Program-made: the position numbers and the translations under genes
Assembly (NCBI GenBank): GCA_035630615.1
Contig: DASQKI010000008.1
Span: 20,151 to 84,150, forward strand
DNA length: 64,000 bases
Reading direction: 5' to 3'
DNA from: DATFRX01 sp035630615
Lineage (GTDB): Bacteria; Actinomycetota; Actinomycetes; Propionibacteriales; Nocardioidaceae
In this document: positions 63,539 to 64,000 of the stretch, one piece after another
Numbering within the stretch: the stretch's first letter is position 1
Layout: the number at the start of each line of letters is the position of its first letter
Notes under the pieces: model-generated
What the model was told of the DNA's origin: nothing
The model's database searches: none
Seen by the model: the letters and a program-made list of their open reading frames with translations, nothing else

Positions 63539-63567
63539 TTGACAACGATGTCATCTAGCGATGTCAT
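63539..63567 (+). promoter_or_regulatory. operator-like palindrome and direct repeat upstream of the glycosidase gene
   Basis: TGACA-ACGA-TGTCA at 63540-63553 is a palindrome of the type bound by LacI-family sugar repressors in actinobacteria. CGATGTCAT is repeated directly at 63546 and 63559 (13-bp period). TTGACA at 63539-63544 is also a -35 consensus, with TGTCAT 17 bases downstream as a weak -10. Repression by a sugar-responsive regulator is inferred. The rest of the 187-base gap shows nothing I can support. Confidence 0.5.
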
Positions 63568-63608
63568 GCAGAGGTCGACCCGCCCCTCCCGCCACTCGGA
63601 GGATCCCC

Positions 63609-64000
63609 GTGCCTTCCTCCCGCTTGCACTCCCGATCGCGGCTCCTGATCCTGATTGCCGCGCTCGCACTGATCGCGCCACTGGGCCTGGCCAACTCTCC
63701 GTTCACCGCCGCCGGCGCCGCGCCTGCCGCGGCCGCGCCGCAGACCGTCTTCGCCAGCTCGTTCGAGGCCGGCGATCCCCAGCCCGACTGGGAGAGCACC
63801 GTCGAGACCGGTCCCGACGGCCAGCCCATGACGAGCAACGTCGAGGGCATCACCGACACCGGTCTGCCCGGCGACATCTCCGAGCACATCGTCGAGGCGA
63901 CCGCGAGCGCCGAAAACACCGACGGCGGTGAGGTCGCCGAAAACGCCGTCGACGGCGACATCAACACCAAGTGGCTCGCGTTCGAGTCGACCGGCTGGCT
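63609..64000 (+). CDS. secreted glycoside hydrolase N-terminus (GH92-like), cut by window end
   Basis: At least 130 residues, continuing past the window. GTG with GGAGGA upstream begins a signal peptide (MPSSRLHSRSRLLILIAALA) ending in an Ala/Pro-rich stretch. The mature start FASSFEAGDPQPDWESTVET, and later AENAVDGDINTKWLAFESTG, are characteristic of the N-terminal region and discoidin (F5/8 C) domain of actinobacterial GH92 alpha-mannosidases. Catalytic residues lie outside the window, so the family is a probable, not certain, call. A LacI-type operator precedes it. Confidence 0.6.
   Translation, partial: MPSSRLHSRSRLLILIAALALIAPLGLANSPFTAAGAAPAAAAPQTVFASSFEAGDPQPDWESTVETGPDGQPMTSNVEGITDTGLPGDISEHIVEATASAENTDGGEVAENAVDGDINTKWLAFESTGW

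Overview
The window is GC-rich DNA with strong third-position GC bias and a high-GC Gram-positive gene order: dxr, M50 protease, ispG, GNAT, proS, rimP, nusA, ylxR, infB, DUF503, rbfA, truB, ribF, rpsO, pnp, M16 peptidase, dapB, all on the plus strand. This fits an actinomycete, probably of the Nocardioidaceae/Propionibacteriales type (inference from gene content, not tested). No rRNA, tRNA, CRISPR array or insertion sequence was recognised. Several genes appear to be leaderless: a TAnnnT box lies 7-9 bases before the start codon, as is common in this phylum.

Layout. 1-6.5 kb: amino-acid catabolism (saccharopine dehydrogenase-like protein, two class III aminotransferases, PucR regulator, glutaryl-CoA dehydrogenase), consistent with lysine/5-aminovalerate/GABA breakdown. 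6.5-9.6 kb: a small secreted peptide, a LysR regulator and a secreted M4 metalloprotease. 9.6-13.4 kb: a NarL-type two-component system whose response regulator carries a frameshift, and an ABC exporter. 13.4-17.2 kb: dxr-M50-ispG. 17.2-22.2 kb: accessory block with DUF488, a ribbon-helix-helix protein behind an 8-bp-periodic operator, a VOC protein, a frameshifted MFS transporter, a GNAT and a CapA-like lipoprotein. 22.2-29.5 kb: proS, HAD hydrolase, M43 protease, three tandem Pro-rich membrane proteins and a DUF4439 ferritin-like lipoprotein.

29.6-36.9 kb: the rimP-to-truB translation/transcription operon, interrupted by an antisense RTX fragment without a start codon. 37-41 kb: a Ser/Thr kinase and an OmpR-type two-component system flanked by two Asp-rich secreted proteins. 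41.1-46 kb: ribF, a membrane protein, a 19-residue Cys-rich peptide on the opposite strand, and a three-gene calpain-like protease operon. 46-50.2 kb: rpsO, pnp and the M16 peptidase. 50.3-58 kb: an Xre-NB-ARC-TPR regulator, an AhpD-like protein, a flavin oxidase, then kynA-kynU-dapB with overlapping genes, followed by the 3' remnant of a second M4 protease.

58.3-63.4 kb holds the most interesting locus: four tightly coupled genes encoding an ECF-like sigma factor, a 155-residue unknown, an intracellular subtilase and a TPR-CHAT caspase-like protease. The arrangement recalls the sigma factor/regulator/TPR-CHAT set of type III-E CRISPR systems, but without CRISPR. The window ends inside a secreted glycosidase-like gene preceded by a LacI-type operator.

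A family of large, often perfect inverted repeats sits in the gaps between accessory genes. Accessory cassettes interrupt the conserved housekeeping order at almost every junction.
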